Positions 1 through 10,665 of a stretch of 64,000 bases of DNA are shown here, one piece after another. The translations under genes were made by a program, and so were the position numbers. The stretch lies in NCBI GenBank assembly GCA_964035575.1, contig OZ037856.1, positions 1,488,001 to 1,552,000 of the forward strand. Reading direction: 5' to 3'. The stretch is from Rhynchopus sp. YZ270_cl-10 (taxonomy: Eukaryota > Euglenozoa > Diplonemea > Diplonemida > Diplonemidae). Within the stretch, counting starts at the first letter, position 1. Each line of letters opens with the position of its first letter. The notes under the pieces are model-generated. The model was given only the letters and a program-made list of their open reading frames with translations, was not told the DNA's origin and ran no database searches.

Positions 1-3000
1 CCACAAGGGCTTCCAGGTTGCGGCGGGAATCGTCCACCTTCTGGGCCATGTACTCCTCGCAGAAAGCCGCAGACCCAATGGGGATGCCCAAGAAGTCGAA
101 CCCATCCACATCCAACAGCCGGAACCCGCCTTCACCCATGGCGTCCTGTCCACCCTCGTTCAACGTGAACCCCACGGCCTCGAGATCCTCCTTGGAGACG
201 CCACCAGTGGAGATGAGCTCACACTTGTTCGCGTTCACCTCCAACCCCAGTTCGGAGCTACGAGTGCACAGAACCTGGTACGCCTCAAAAACCGCCTTAG
301 GGGACCCCCGCAGAGAGCCGTCATCGAGGTACCACAAAGTCCCATCCAGGCCTGGGTGCCCCTTCAGCTCTAGCGCCATCTGGTGGATGGTCAGGGAGAA
401 GAGAAGCGGGCCCAAGGGATCTCCTTGTTGAGCTCCGCGCTGTGACCTTATGGTATCTCCACCATAAAACAGGCTGGAGGGCTCCAGGTAACACCATCGC
501 ACCCATGGGGCCAGCTCGGGGAGGTTCGCGTCGACCGCTCTTAGCATCGACAGGCGGTCTACGCAGTTGAACGCGTTACGGTAGTCAATTTTCAAAATGA
601 CTTTACCTTTTCCGCGGTTGCGCACGGCGTACTGCGAGATAACATCAGTCGCCACTGCCGCCCCCCTTGCCGTTGCCACCCCCACCTGGTTCCCTCGAAG
701 AAGAAGCGTCCTAGCAGGCACCCGCACTCGCGCCGACAGAATCTTTCCCACCAGTCTGCGGAGAGTGTCCCCAACCGCAATCGGTCGCACGTCCTCCTCC
801 AGGCCCGGCCCCTTTGCAGGCTTCCGGAGAGCCACCAAGTTAGCGCCGGCGAAGAACTCACCCACCTCCACTGGAGCATTTCCTCGTGCCAAAGACGTCA
901 ACACTGCGGCCAGCGCTGCCAAAGTGCCCTTAGCCCGCCTCTGTAGGCAAAGTGTACGAAGGTGCGCGCCCGTCACGTTCGAGGGACCCGCCGCCGATGA
1001 CTTCGGCATGCTCCGCAGGGCCTTCATCACCTCCACCACTGTCACCGGTGGGACCTCCTGAGGCTGGGGCCAATCCGCCTGCTCCAGGGCCTTGGAGTCG
1101 GCAGCGGCTGGGTGCTTCGTCTGAAGCTTTTCCAGCGTCGCCGGTGTCTGTGGGGCGAGGCCGTCGCTGGTAGCGCAAGACATGGCCTGGCTCGGGAGTC
1201 CTGCTCTCGCTTTGGCGATGGTGCGCTTCCGTCTCCCTTCGTCAGTGTCTTCATCCGACCACCCAGAGGGCCTTGGCTTCCGCTCCTCTACCGTTTGCTC
1301 CCACAGGGCGACATACTGGCCAGCCTTCCAAGCCTCCAAGTCCTTCCCCCAGGTGCTCGTCAAACGTCGCTCCTGGTCCTTGCCCCCTCGTTCTGTCCGT
1401 GTCCGGTGCAACACTGTGAAGAACAGTGCAAGGCGCTTCCAGGCCACCTCGTCCTGGTACTCCAGGATGTCCATGAGGACCCTCAGGAAGAGCTCGCTGT
1501 ACAGCTGTAGGTGTTTGTCTGGGCACCCGCCCTTCAGCTGGATCCTGGTGGTCCCCATGACTTCAAAGGAGGGGAGGTCATCCTGATCTGTCAGCATTCC
1601 TCGACTGGAGGGAGACGGAGCGGTGAAGCCTTCTTCGCCAAAGTGCACCGTACAGGTGTTGCAGACCTCCTTGCTCTGCGGCAATAGCATGTCGCACTGA
1701 TCGTTCGCACAGCGCGACATGCCCAAGTGGCCCAACAGCTCGTCGGGGATGTACGCTCCATCCGCCTGGTGGCGACGCATATGCTGCAGCAAGCCCTTAC
1801 GAGACAGGCCCCCGACCGCATCACTCGAAGACAAAATTCCCGCTCTGCATCCATCAAAGGGGCAGAACACCCGATCCGCATTGATGTGCCCCAGCTTGGT
1901 AGCCAGGGGGGCGGTGGTGGTGGTGTTGGTGGGGATGATGCCATCCAAATGCGCTGTGTCCAGCACTGCCTGCCGAGCCTCCTTCCTCATCTTCTCTGCC
2001 ATCCCCTCCTTGGTCTTCCCCACCTCCGGGACAAGCTCCACTGCCTCAAAGTGAGAGTCACAGAGAGCGATGACGACCGTGGGAAGTTTCGCTTGGAAGC
2101 TCTCCGCGTACGACTTGGCGACTCTTTTGCTACCAGGGGTGATGCGCACGAGGGGGTTCTCTTCCGACGCCTGCACCACCACGATGTTGATGCGGGATGC
2201 TGTCGCGGTGAGCTGAAGCCCCAAGTGGTTGAGGTGGGCCTCGCCGGTCACACCATTGGCAAACTCCGTCATGGCCTCCTGCGACCCCAGCACCTGCACC
2301 AGGCGGTTCGACACCTCCACTGCTGTGTCATACAGCTGCTTGCGCATTGCCCTCACGTCCGGCTGCGTGTCGTGGTCCCAGAGGTGTAGTGCCACATAAC
2401 CACAATCATTAGTAGACACGTTGGGGATGCGTTTAGCTCCAAACTTCGCCAGAGTCACGTCCACAGACACCGCCTGCTCTGTATACGCAGGAGCGTTCAC
2501 GTTTGCGCACCCACCGGTCAACGCAAACGGGGACAAGCTTACCGGGTGCTCCGGATCAGCAGGGGCAGGGCGCAGGTCCCAGGGCGTCACCGCTCGCCAC
2601 AACAACGACAGCAAGACCAGTAGGGACACCGCCAGCATGCCAAATGCCATCCCGATCCTACGAGTCCACCTGCGTGCTGCCACACGGCGCACCTCCAAGA
2701 GAAGAACCCAGCCAAGTGGGCGCGCGACGCCGACCAGTGCCACAAAACCCGCCAAACAACCACCTGCGGACCATGCAACCCACACCCACTCGGCTGCACG
2801 CACCGACAACTGACCCACCCCCATCACACTGGCTCTCACCAAGCTGGCAGCCACTCGGATCCCTCCGGTCCATCGGTGCACTCGCTCGCTCGCCCCTTCC
2901 AGCCACCGCCACCCCCTGCGTGCGCGGCACAGTCCCCGCAGCAGACCCACCCCCAGCACCTCCGCGTCCCGAAACAGCGCACAACCCAAAGCATGTGGCG

Positions 3001-4588
3001 CTGACCTCCCAAGCTCAGACCCCACAAAAACCAGAACCCAGATGGCCACACACTGCAAAGCACCTCTCAACGCATCGGCGACCCTGATCCTGCGGAAAAC
3101 TGGGTGCGCTGCCGGGGAGGGCGGACGATTGCAGGGCGCCTTGCGCCGACGGAGCCTGCCCGCCTGTGACTTGGTCCAGTTCAAGGACCGGTGTCCTCGT
3201 CGCGTCCTCCTGGTCCTCCTGCCCACCAGCCACAAAATGAGATGACTGAGGGTAGGGGCGCGTCTGTCCTTCCACAGATCCAGGACCGCGAACGACACAA
3301 ACACTCCCCACTCAGGTGCCTCGGCTACCCAGCAGGGGTCAGGCTGACGCAAGGAGGTGAAGACCTCCCAGAGGTTGCACCACCAGTCGAACCAAAACTC
3401 TATCTGTACACACCCCTTTTGCCACACCCGCATCATCACACAGCCACTCTGTCCTTCTCGCCCCGCAAGGCTGACCCCGAACACCAGCATACCTCGCTCA
3501 CCACCCCCTAGGTTGTTGTCGCTGATGTTGTTGCTGCGTCTGCTGTTGATGTTGGTGCTGCTGTTGGACCTGCTGTTGGAACTGCTGCTGGAACTGCTTT
3601 TGGAGACGCTGTTGGAACCGCTGCTGCAGAAGTCTGTGGAACTGCTGTTGAAACTGCTGTTAAGCCTACTGTTGGAACTGCTGTTGGACCTGCCGTTAGA
3701 GCTGCTGCCGCAGAAGTCCTTGCTGATGAAACTGCTGTTGTGCCTGCTGTTGTGCCTGTTGCTGGAACTGCTTTTGGAAACGCTGTTGGAACTGCTGCTG
3801 CAGAAGCCATTGGAACTGCTGTTGAAACTGCTGTTGTTGAGCCTGCTGTTGGAACTGCTGATGGACCTGCCGTTGGAGCTGCTGCCGCAGAAGTCCTTGC
3901 TGATGAAACTGCTGTTGTGCCTGCTGTTGTGCCTGTTGCTGGAACTGCTTTTGGAAACGCTGTTGGAACTGCTGCTGCAGAAGCCATTGGAACTGCTGTT
4001 GAAACTGCTGTTGTTGTGCCTGCTGTTGGAACTGCTGCTGGACCTGCTGTTGGAACCGCTGCTGCAGAAGTCTGTGGAACTGCTGTTGAAACTGCTGTTA
4101 AGCCTACTGTTGGAACTGCTGTTGGACCTGCCGTTAGAGCTGCTGCCGCAGAAGTCCTTGCTGTTGAAACTGCTGTTGTTGAGCCTGCTGTTGGAACTGC
4201 TGATGGACCTGCCGTTGGAGCTGCTGCTGCAGAAGTCTTTGGAACTGCAGTTGAAACTGCTGTTGTGCCTGCTGTTGGAACTGCTGCTGGAACTGCTTTT
4301 GGAAACGCTCGTGGAACTGCTGCTGCAGAAGCCGTTGGAACTGCTGTTTAAACTGCTGTTGTGCCTGCTGTTGGAACTGCTGTTGGACCTGCTGTTGGAA
4401 CCGCTGCTGCAGAAGCCTTTGGAACTGCTGGTGAAAAAGCTGTAGAGCCTGCTGTTGGAACTGCTGCTGTAAAGGCCTTTGGAACTGCTGCTGCTGCACA
4501 CCAGGGGTGATACTGGGACCCCACCCAGGACTCCGAAGATTTCGTTTTTGCTGCTATCACAGTTGCAGCCACTGATGTGGTTGGGCAT
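1..4588 (-). CDS. LINE polyprotein with OTU, zinc finger and reverse transcriptase (3' end beyond window)
   Basis: One minus-strand frame is open from an in-frame TGA at 5446-5444 to position 1, so the C-terminus is missing. The first in-frame ATG is at 4588, giving at least 1529 residues; the true start could lie upstream. Order: Ser/Asn-rich low-complexity N-terminus (about 1-350); a basic and Trp-rich region with several hydrophobic stretches (about 400-670); an OTU-like cysteine protease (NDCGYVAL, Cys about 729; SHFEAVE, His about 846); a C2H2 finger (CPFDGC...HMRRH, about 908-940); a second Cys cluster; and reverse transcriptase with RPIAVGDTLRRLVGK, LKIDYRNAFN (about 1333), QQGDPLGPLLF and YLDDG (about 1420). 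The RT signatures are those of non-LTR retrotransposons; the clade is not settled. The hydrophobic segments are unusual for a LINE protein. No stop interrupts the frame, so the copy looks young. Seen directly: frame and motifs. Inferred: LINE identity and start. Confidence 0.8.
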   Translation of the reverse strand, partial: MPNHISGCNCDSSKNEIFGVLGGVPVSPLVCSSSSSKGLYSSSSNSRLYSFFTSSSKGFCSSGSNSRSNSSSNSRHNSSLNSSSNGFCSSSSTSVSKSSSSSSSNSRHNSSFNCSSKDFCSSSSNGRSISSSNSRLNNSSFNSKDFCGSSSNGRSNSSSNSRLNSSFNSSSTDFCSSGSNSRSSSSSNSRHNNSSFNSSSNGFCSSSSNSVSKSSSSNRHNSRHNSSFISKDFCGSSSNGRSISSSNSRLNNSSFNSSSNGFCSSSSNSVSKSSSSNRHNSRHNSSFISKDFCGSSSNGRSNSSSNSRLNSSFNSSSTDFCSSGSNSVSKSSSSSSSNSRSNSSTNINSRRSNNISDNNLGGGERGMLVFGVSLAGREGQSGCVMMRVWQKGCVQIEFWFDWWCNLWEVFTSLRQPDPCWVAEAPEWGVFVSFAVLDLWKDRRAPTLSHLILWLVGRRTRRTRRGHRSLNWTKSQAGRLRRRKAPCNRPPSPAAHPVFRRIRVADALRGALQCVAIWVLVFVGSELGRSAPHALGCALFRDAEVLGVGLLRGLCRARRGWRWLEGASERVHRWTGGIRVAASLVRASVMGVGQLSVRAAEWVWVAWSAGGCLAGFVALVGVARPLGWVLLLEVRRVAARRWTRRIGMAFGMLAVSLLVLLSLLWRAVTPWDLRPAPADPEHPVSLSPFALTGGCANVNAPAYTEQAVSVDVTLAKFGAKRIPNVSTNDCGYVALHLWDHDTQPDVRAMRKQLYDTAVEVSNRLVQVLGSQEAMTEFANGVTGEAHLNHLGLQLTATASRINIVVVQASEENPLVRITPGSKRVAKSYAESFQAKLPTVVIALCDSHFEAVELVPEVGKTKEGMAEKMRKEARQAVLDTAHLDGIIPTNTTTTAPLATKLGHINADRVFCPFDGCRAGILSSSDAVGGLSRKGLLQHMRRHQADGAYIPDELLGHLGMSRCANDQCDMLLPQSKEVCNTCTVHFGEEGFTAPSPSSRGMLTDQDDLPSFEVMGTTRIQLKGGCPDKHLQLYSELFLRVLMDILEYQDEVAWKRLALFFTVLHRTRTERGGKDQERRLTSTWGKDLEAWKAGQYVALWEQTVEERKPRPSGWSDEDTDEGRRKRTIAKARAGLPSQAMSCATSDGLAPQTPATLEKLQTKHPAAADSKALEQADWPQPQEVPPVTVVEVMKALRSMPKSSAAGPSNVTGAHLRTLCLQRRAKGTLAALAAVLTSLARGNAPVEVGEFFAGANLVALRKPAKGPGLEEDVRPIAVGDTLRRLVGKILSARVRVPARTLLLRGNQVGVATARGAAVATDVISQYAVRNRGKGKVILKIDYRNAFNCVDRLSMLRAVDANLPELAPWVRWCYLEPSSLFYGGDTIRSQRGAQQGDPLGPLLFSLTIHQMALELKGHPGLDGTLWYLDDGSLRGSPKAVFEAYQVLCTRSSELGLEVNANKCELISTGGVSKEDLEAVGFTLNEGGQDAMGEGGFRLLDVDGFDFLGIPIGSAAFCEEYMAQKVDDSRRNLEALV

Positions 4589-4794
4589 ACATTGCCTCTT
4601 TTTGGGGATATCATGGGGGGAAGGGGGGTGTGGGTTGTTATGACAACAGTTCTTTGCTTTGTTGCCTCCACACACGTTTTTGTTGCTGCTATCAAAGCTG
4701 CAGCTGCTTGGGTTGTTGGGCTCAAGAGGCCTCTTTTTGGGGTAAAAAAGGGGGGGAAGGGGGCTCCTGCTACTGCTGTTGATGCAGCTTAAGT

Positions 4795-4806
4795 TGTTGC
4801 TCCTGT

Positions 4807-4847
<41 letters not shown>

Positions 4848-5395
4848 TTGTTGCTGCTGCTCTTGTTGCTGCTGTTGCTGCTGCTGCAGTTGCAGCTGGT
4901 GTAGCATATGTTGTTGCTGCTGTTGCTGCTGCTGCTGCTGTTGCTGCTTTTGTTGCTGCTGTTGCTGCTGCTGCTGTTGCTGCTGTTGCTGCTGTTGCTG
5001 CTGTTGCTGCTGTTGCTGCTGTTGCTGCTGTTGCTGCTGTTGCTGCTGTTGCTGCTGTTGCTGCTGTTGCTGCTGTTGCTGCTGTTGCTGCTGTTGCTGC
5101 TGTTGCTGCTGTTGCTGCTGTTGCTGCTGTTGCTGCTGTTGCTGCTGTTGCTGCTGTTGCTGCTGTTGCTGCTGTTGCTGCTGTTGCTGCTGTTGCTGCT
5201 GTTGCTGCTGTTGCTGCTGTTGCTGCTGTTGCTGCTGTTGCTGCTGTTGCTGCTGTTGCTGCCGTTGTTGCTGCTGCTGCAGTTGCAGCTGGTGTAGTAT
5301 ATGCTGCTGTTGCTGCTGTTGCTGCTGTTGCTGCTGTTGCTGCTGTTGCTGCTGTTGCTGCTGTTGCTGCTGTTGCTGCTGTTGCTGCTGTTCAC
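4795..5395. repeat. CAG/CTG-type microsatellite (TGTTGCTGC unit)
   Basis: Near-perfect 9-bp units of TGTTGCTGC, interrupted near 5260-5300 by a short GTTGCAGCTGGTGTAG segment that also occurs near 4885-4905. In the frame of the minus-strand LINE it reads Ser-Ser-Asn repeats without stops, so it may be translated; the long poly-Leu readings on the plus strand are by-products. An imperfect ~177 bp higher-order version of the same triplets covers 3520-4500. Confidence 0.9.
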
Positions 5396-5446
5396 TTGTC
5401 CCCTTTGCCCTCCTCCCCTGAAGAAGAAGTGGGGAGGCGCAGGTCA

Positions 5447-7100
5447 GGCTGAGGACCTTTCCGCTGCTAGCCGTCCTACACCCTTTTTACACATACCTGG
5501 GGTGTTTCCGACCAGCAGCCCCTCGGTCTCCTGGTTGTGTCCTTTTCAGACACGCCCTTCCACCGAGAGCACAGCTCACTACCACCCGATGGCTTCTTCC
5601 GTATCACAGAAACTTCCGAAGTCCGCGGGGTGTGTAACTCACTGTGGCCCGACTGTACATTGAGCCCTCTGCTTGAGAGGACCGGCTGGTGACCCAGTCT
5701 GTAGCGATCCCATGCGTCCCAGTTTGTGGTTTCACGCACTGGTGGGACACAGCCAGCTCGCGCTGACCACTCCAGTCGCCCGGAGGTGGAACCGACGGTC
5801 TGAACCGCATGAATCTGCCGACCCAATGCGATCTTTGACCGTTAGCCAGCCGATTACTCGACCTGACCTCTGCTCGGCAAGTTGGTCACGCCTGTCTGCA
5901 GGGGAGTGACTCCCCACAAGTATGCATCCGACACAACTCCCTAACAGATTCACCAGCCTAGCCTGTTCACATCCCAACCGTCGCGGTTATGTCACCACTC
6001 ACTAGTGTCGGAGTCTGTTACATGTGAGCCACAACATCGAACGAGTGCTGCTCACAAAGGCACCACCGCAGCAAATAGCGGTGCAGTTGCTTGCAGTCGT
6101 CGAGTGTGCTCACCATGTGGGTAGTCCCTGACTACACCGGCCTCTCTCTCCCTAGAGGCCGTTGCAACGGTCACCCAGACTCCAACGCGGACAGGAGTGG
6201 CTACAGAAGTCTTTGATGGGGGCTTTTACATGGGAGGCACACCCTGACCTGGACGGACCAGTTCTGTGGCTGTGGATCACCCCTGTGGATTCAAACAGTG
6301 GACGCACCCGGTGCGTCACTGCAGACACCCAGCCAAGGTCCAGGGAGGACGACATCTCCTGAGCGTACCGACAGCATCCGTGAAGTCCCGAAGGCCAACG
6401 CAGCCGCTGCAGACGTTCGGAAGAAGCGCCTCACCCATCGTAGATAGCCCTGACAGCAGCCACAAGCGTGCAGTAAGAACCACACAATGCAGATACAGCA
6501 GTCACCCAGTGAGATGGTCCAGGTCCCCGTCAGCAAGCCGCCATTGGCAACTACCAAACACCAACCTCTCAGCCACCCCTGTGTGTCCTTTGCTAGTGTG
6601 TGTTGACATACCTGGAATTCCGGATGCTAGGTGAGGACTGTCGTCCCCGTACCACGCACCACCCACTGTCTCCGTGGAGCAGCCCGGGTGATGCGCCGAC
6701 TAGGAGGTTACACGCCAGACGTTGTCTCGTCTGCTGGTCAACGGGGCAACAAACCCACCAGGGTCCCCTCTCGGGAACGCACGCCTCCTGTTAGCAGCTA
6801 CCCGTCGGGGGGCCTAATCCCCTGGGAGCTGCTCTTGTTGTTGCTGCTGGTGTAGCTCCTGCTGCTGCTGCTGATGCAGACATGCAGCACCACCCACAAC
6901 GCCCCCAAAAGGGCCTTCCTCCTCATTTTTAAAAAAGCAAAAACCAAAAAACGAAAACAAAGAAGGACAAGACACACTACGCCTTGCGCTTCGCCGGCCT
7001 GCACTCCTCTACCGTTGCCCAGGGACCGCCCCGTGGAGGCGTACAAGGCTCACAATAAAACAAAGGAAAGGGGGAGGGAGGGAGGGTAAAAAGAAAGGAC
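5447..7100. other. Stretch without recognisable gene
   Basis: Moderately GC-rich unique sequence upstream of the LINE reading frame. The short open frames on both strands have no recognisable domains and no consistent codon pattern. It may hold the LINE 5' untranslated region or promoter. A small CTG-rich patch lies at 6830-6880. No tRNA or rRNA was recognised. Confidence 0.4.
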
Positions 7101-7120
7101 AAGTGTGTTGTAATGTGTAA

Positions 7121-7168
7121 AAAATGGTCCCCTGTAAAAAATGGTCCCCTGTAAAAAATGGTCCCCAA
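7121..7168. repeat. Three 17-bp direct repeats at the transposase 5' end
   Basis: Three head-to-tail copies of AAAAAATGGTCCCCTGT, the last diverging, lie at the start of the transposase reading frame. The style resembles the AAAATGAACCCC repeats that begin the A retroposons, but the sequence differs. Confidence 0.6.
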
Positions 7169-7407
7169 TGCTGCTGCGCAGGAGCATCCAAAGAAAACAA
7201 AGGGTGGGGAAGGATGAACGTCCAGACTACAGCACGGGAGGGAAGGCCAAAGGGGCAGCAGGGGATGTCAGGGGTGTATGGAAACTTGCCAGGGGTGGCA
7301 AAGAGGTCATAGCTGCATACCTGCAAAAGGTTGGTCTTCTGCCGACAAGAATGAAGTGCAACAAATGCTCAAAAGAGATGCCACCCACACTATTCTGGCA
7401 GGGTTCA

Positions 7408-7739
7408 AATCCTAAAAAACCTTAGTTTTTTAGTCTTTACTATAGAGATGTGCGCCACCCACACCACACACACTACACACCCACACACAGCACACCCACA
7501 CACACCCACACACACACACACACACACCCCCTCACCACCAGGGGGATTTGACCAAAAAATCGATTTTTTAAAATAAATAGTTGCTCATCCAAAAGTGAAT
7601 TTTTTGGGCTTAACGTGTTGTTTGGGGGTATTGAGGCCCAAAAAAAAATTTTTTTTCAGTCGTGTTCAGAAATTGGACTGCCAAATGACATGTGGCATTC
7701 GGCCAAAAATCAGCTTTTTTGGTCATTTTTACCTTGTAA
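7408..7739 (+). mobile_element. Repeat B insertion in the transposase gene
   Basis: A 332-bp segment beginning AATCCTAAAAAACCTTAG and ending TTACCTTGTAA, flanked by TTCA on both sides (7404-7407 and 7740-7743). Removing it with one TTCA restores the transposase frame. The same segment occurs in the tandem B array at 31.4 kb. It contains a CA-rich microsatellite (7455-7525) and no coding sequence. The element class is unknown; there are no obvious terminal inverted repeats or poly(A). Confidence 0.75.
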
Positions 7740-8192
7740 TTCAGTAGAACGGAACTGGCCCTGTTTCCAATGCAACACACAATCATGCAGAACCAAAAAC
7801 AACAAACCGCACCGCGTGCAGGTGAAATTTCCTTCACCTTATGAAAGACAAAAGGATGAGGGTAAGGATGACAAGGACGACATGGATGATGAGGAGGATG
7901 ATGAGGATGACAACAAGGATGACGAGAAGAAGAAGAAGAAGAAGAAGAAGAAGAATATGAAGAAGAAGAAGACAACGAACACCCACACCAAACTGGAAAT
8001 GGATGAGCTGCTTCTACTTCTTTGGGGGTGTCACACAGACATGCCGGTGAAAAACCTGAGTGAGTTCCTCGCCATCGACCCCTCAACAATCACTGCCTAC
8101 AAACAGGCTTGTGTGGACAATGTTATTGTTCTTGTGGAGGAGATGCAGGCAGGAATGACCCTTGGGGGGCCGGGAAAAGAGGTGGAGATGGA

Positions 8193-9170
8193 TTTTTTTT
8201 TTTTTTTTTCTCTTTTATGTACTTGGTCTTTTTTTGTATGTGAGAATAGAAGAAAGGAAAAAGGAAGAATGGAGTAAACAATAAAGACAATAAAATGAAC
8301 AGGAAAATGGAAAAGGAAAAAGGAAATGAAAAAATGATGACCAAAAAAGGTCGGTGTTTCAAGTTTTAGTATAAAAGGTGGGCGGTAAAGTAAAGTAAGT
8401 GGCTACTTCCTCCTAAACAAAACAAGAAACTGCATCGTGTGTTTGTTTTTTATTCTTTTTAATCAATTTGAATACACAGGCGTCACACTTATGGGGCAAA
8501 AAAAGGAAAAAAAGAAGACCTAATCCTCCTTACTTAAAAGAAGGGAAGGGAGAATAAAAAACACACGTGCCCATTGTTTCGTTGTCTGCAGGATGTCTTG
8601 TTTTAGTGCCTCACCTGGAAAAAGAAAAATGGATTCCACTCAGTAAAAATAGCACACCTGTTGAACACACGTCAGGCCAGGAACAGAAGAAAAGCAAACG
8701 CTTCCACGAATGGAAGCAAAAGAAAAGTGTGGTGAAAAAACCCTTTTGGCCAAGGTGGTCTTGACTCTCTGTCTACATACTTTGGGGATGCATGAAAAAA
8801 TGAAACTAGATGATAGATAACAAGGAGTGTGCGAGAGTGGCCCTTCTCCAAGCTAAACAAAAAGCAAACACCCTCCACCCATCTGATCCCGCCCACAAAC
8901 ACAAACAATCACGACAGAAAACAAAACAGGCAGAGGATGACCAGGGTAGGTTTTACTTGGACAGCGAACCTCTGCCTTGATTCCTCTCACGCTCAGCAGG
9001 CGAATTGCCTCAACTCTCCAGACCTGTGCTGCAACACAGGCCTGCACCTTTAGCCGCTTTTCGCTTCATGCCCCTCATCTGGCGCACTACTAACGGGGGA
9101 CGCCCCATGTAGGCACATCGGTAGGATTTCGTCTTAACATAGTTTTTTGTGTAAAAAAAAATGAACCCCA
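8193..9170 (-). mobile_element. A retroposon, copy 1
   Basis: 978-bp insertion with a poly(T) end at 8193-8209 (poly(A) tail of a minus-strand element). It ends at AAAAAAAAATGAACCCC, the 5' head. Flanked by a 7-bp duplication AGATGGA (8186-8192 and 9171-9177). Near-identical to copies at 14.0, 21.3 and 33.9 kb. No conserved protein is seen; short open frames differ by strand. Poly(A) and target duplication point to reverse transcription-mediated insertion. Confidence 0.85.
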
Positions 9171-9472
9171 AGATGGACGAGTTCAGTGTCGGGATAATTC
9201 ACTTTGTGCAAACCGATGATGCAGGCTCTACGATTGACAAATGTGCTTACCAGAGGCTAATTGGAGCCACAGAGAGGGGAAGCAGGAAGTGCTTCCTGAA
9301 AACGCTGCCTATTGTGCACCAGAACTGGCTGCAGCCCAACGAAACTGTTACCCTTCCCAGTGGGGCTGGGAATTTCACAAACAAACGCGCCAAGAAGGTC
9401 CCACCACCTCCACCACCACTGAGTATTCCAGAGCTGAGGGAGTTCTTGGATGAAGGGTTCCTTTTGCTTGGG

Positions 9473-10626
9473 CCTGCTCCTTCCCCAGCTCCCAAAGGAC
9501 CCCAGCGCCATGCAGCTCAGGGTAGGTCCAACACGTCGAACGTGTTCACCGACGCAGTGGCACAAGCGACGCAGCATGTGCTCTCGCCCCAGGTGGTGCA
9601 GAGAGGGCGCAATGGTCGCGGTGGTGGACAGAAGGGGAGACAGAGCGGAGGAAAGCAGGGGCAAAAGGGGAATAAGAGGAATAAGAGGCATTAGAGTGAG
9701 AGTTAGAGGGAGAGAGTGTGTGTGTAGATGCGTGTAGAGAATGACAGTTTGCCCCATGTTTATTTTTAAAAACCCTTTTTATTTTGTGTTTTTTGTTCTT
9801 TTCATGCCCCCCCCCTTTCCTTTCCCCTTCCTTTTGTTAATATTTTTGGTTGGCTGCTGGCTAGGACGGGTCTACCCCAGCGACGGCCCTTAGCCCTTGG
9901 ACGAGGGTAGAGGGCAGTCTCGGAGTAAGACCTGTCTAAGAGCCAGGCCAGTGGCATCAGGAGCCATTGGGCCACTTTTATAGATTGTGCAGTAGAGTAG
10001 AGTTTGTACAGAACTCTTGTCCTTTGAGTTCCTTTTTTCACTCCTTTAGTTTTTCATTTTTACCTTGTGAAGGTCAATTTCATTTTTCATTTTTCAAAAC
10101 CACCACAGGTAAGCACGAGACCCACCATTGTTGTTGTTGATTTTGTTGTGCGTTATTGTTGTTTTCCCCTTTGGGTGTCAGTCAGTCGGGTCAGGTCACA
10201 CTTACAGAAGTTCTCAAAAATTTTCACCAAAAAGAAAACTACTAAAAAGATTATGGAACTTCCTTTTTATTTGTTTGTGTGTTACAGAGGAAACGGCTCA
10301 CTCAATCCCTCCTTCTCCTCTCCTCCCCTCCCCAAGACAAAGCAAAATAAAACTACACCGGTAGACAGAGCAACCCTCCCGTCCCATCCCCTCCCCTTTT
10401 CCTTTTGGGAAAAATTGCACTCACATACGACCCTTTTGCTTATTTGCAGGGAAGTGTTGGTTGTAGTTGTCCCACATGCTTTCTATTTTAGTGCCACTAA
10501 CTGTGTTTTCAGGCACTGTCTTGCCAGTACAATAGTAAAGTGCCCTTGTCTGGACATCTAACTGTTTACATACTCGCTTGACTAGTAAGTACCCCCTCTG
10601 TCACTGGATGTAGATAAAAAAAGCGG

Positions 10627-10661
<35 letters not shown>
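9473..10661 (+). mobile_element. C retroposon with poly(A) tail
   Basis: 1189-bp insertion ending in about 34 A (10628-10661) and flanked by a 10-bp duplication TTTGCTTGGG (9463-9472 and 10662-10671). Its first ~220 bp encode a C-terminal tail rich in Gly, Arg, Lys and Gln (RGRNGRGGGQKGRQ) that stops at 9692-9694. The rest looks like a 3' untranslated region. Best read as a 5'-truncated LINE or a processed gene copy; the parent is not in the window. Confidence 0.8.

Positions 10662-10665
<4 letters not shown>

Noticed and set aside
3357-4445. Long plus-strand Leu-rich reading frame
   Set aside because: It is the antisense of CTG-type repeats that lie in the stop-free minus-strand LINE frame. 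Composition is pure repeat.
4908-5663. Poly-leucine reading frames
   Set aside because: Translation of the TGTTGCTGC microsatellite; no protein family or codon signal.
8567-9053. Short proteins encoded by A retroposons
   Set aside because: Similar-sized frames occur on both strands and differ between subfamilies. No recognised domain.
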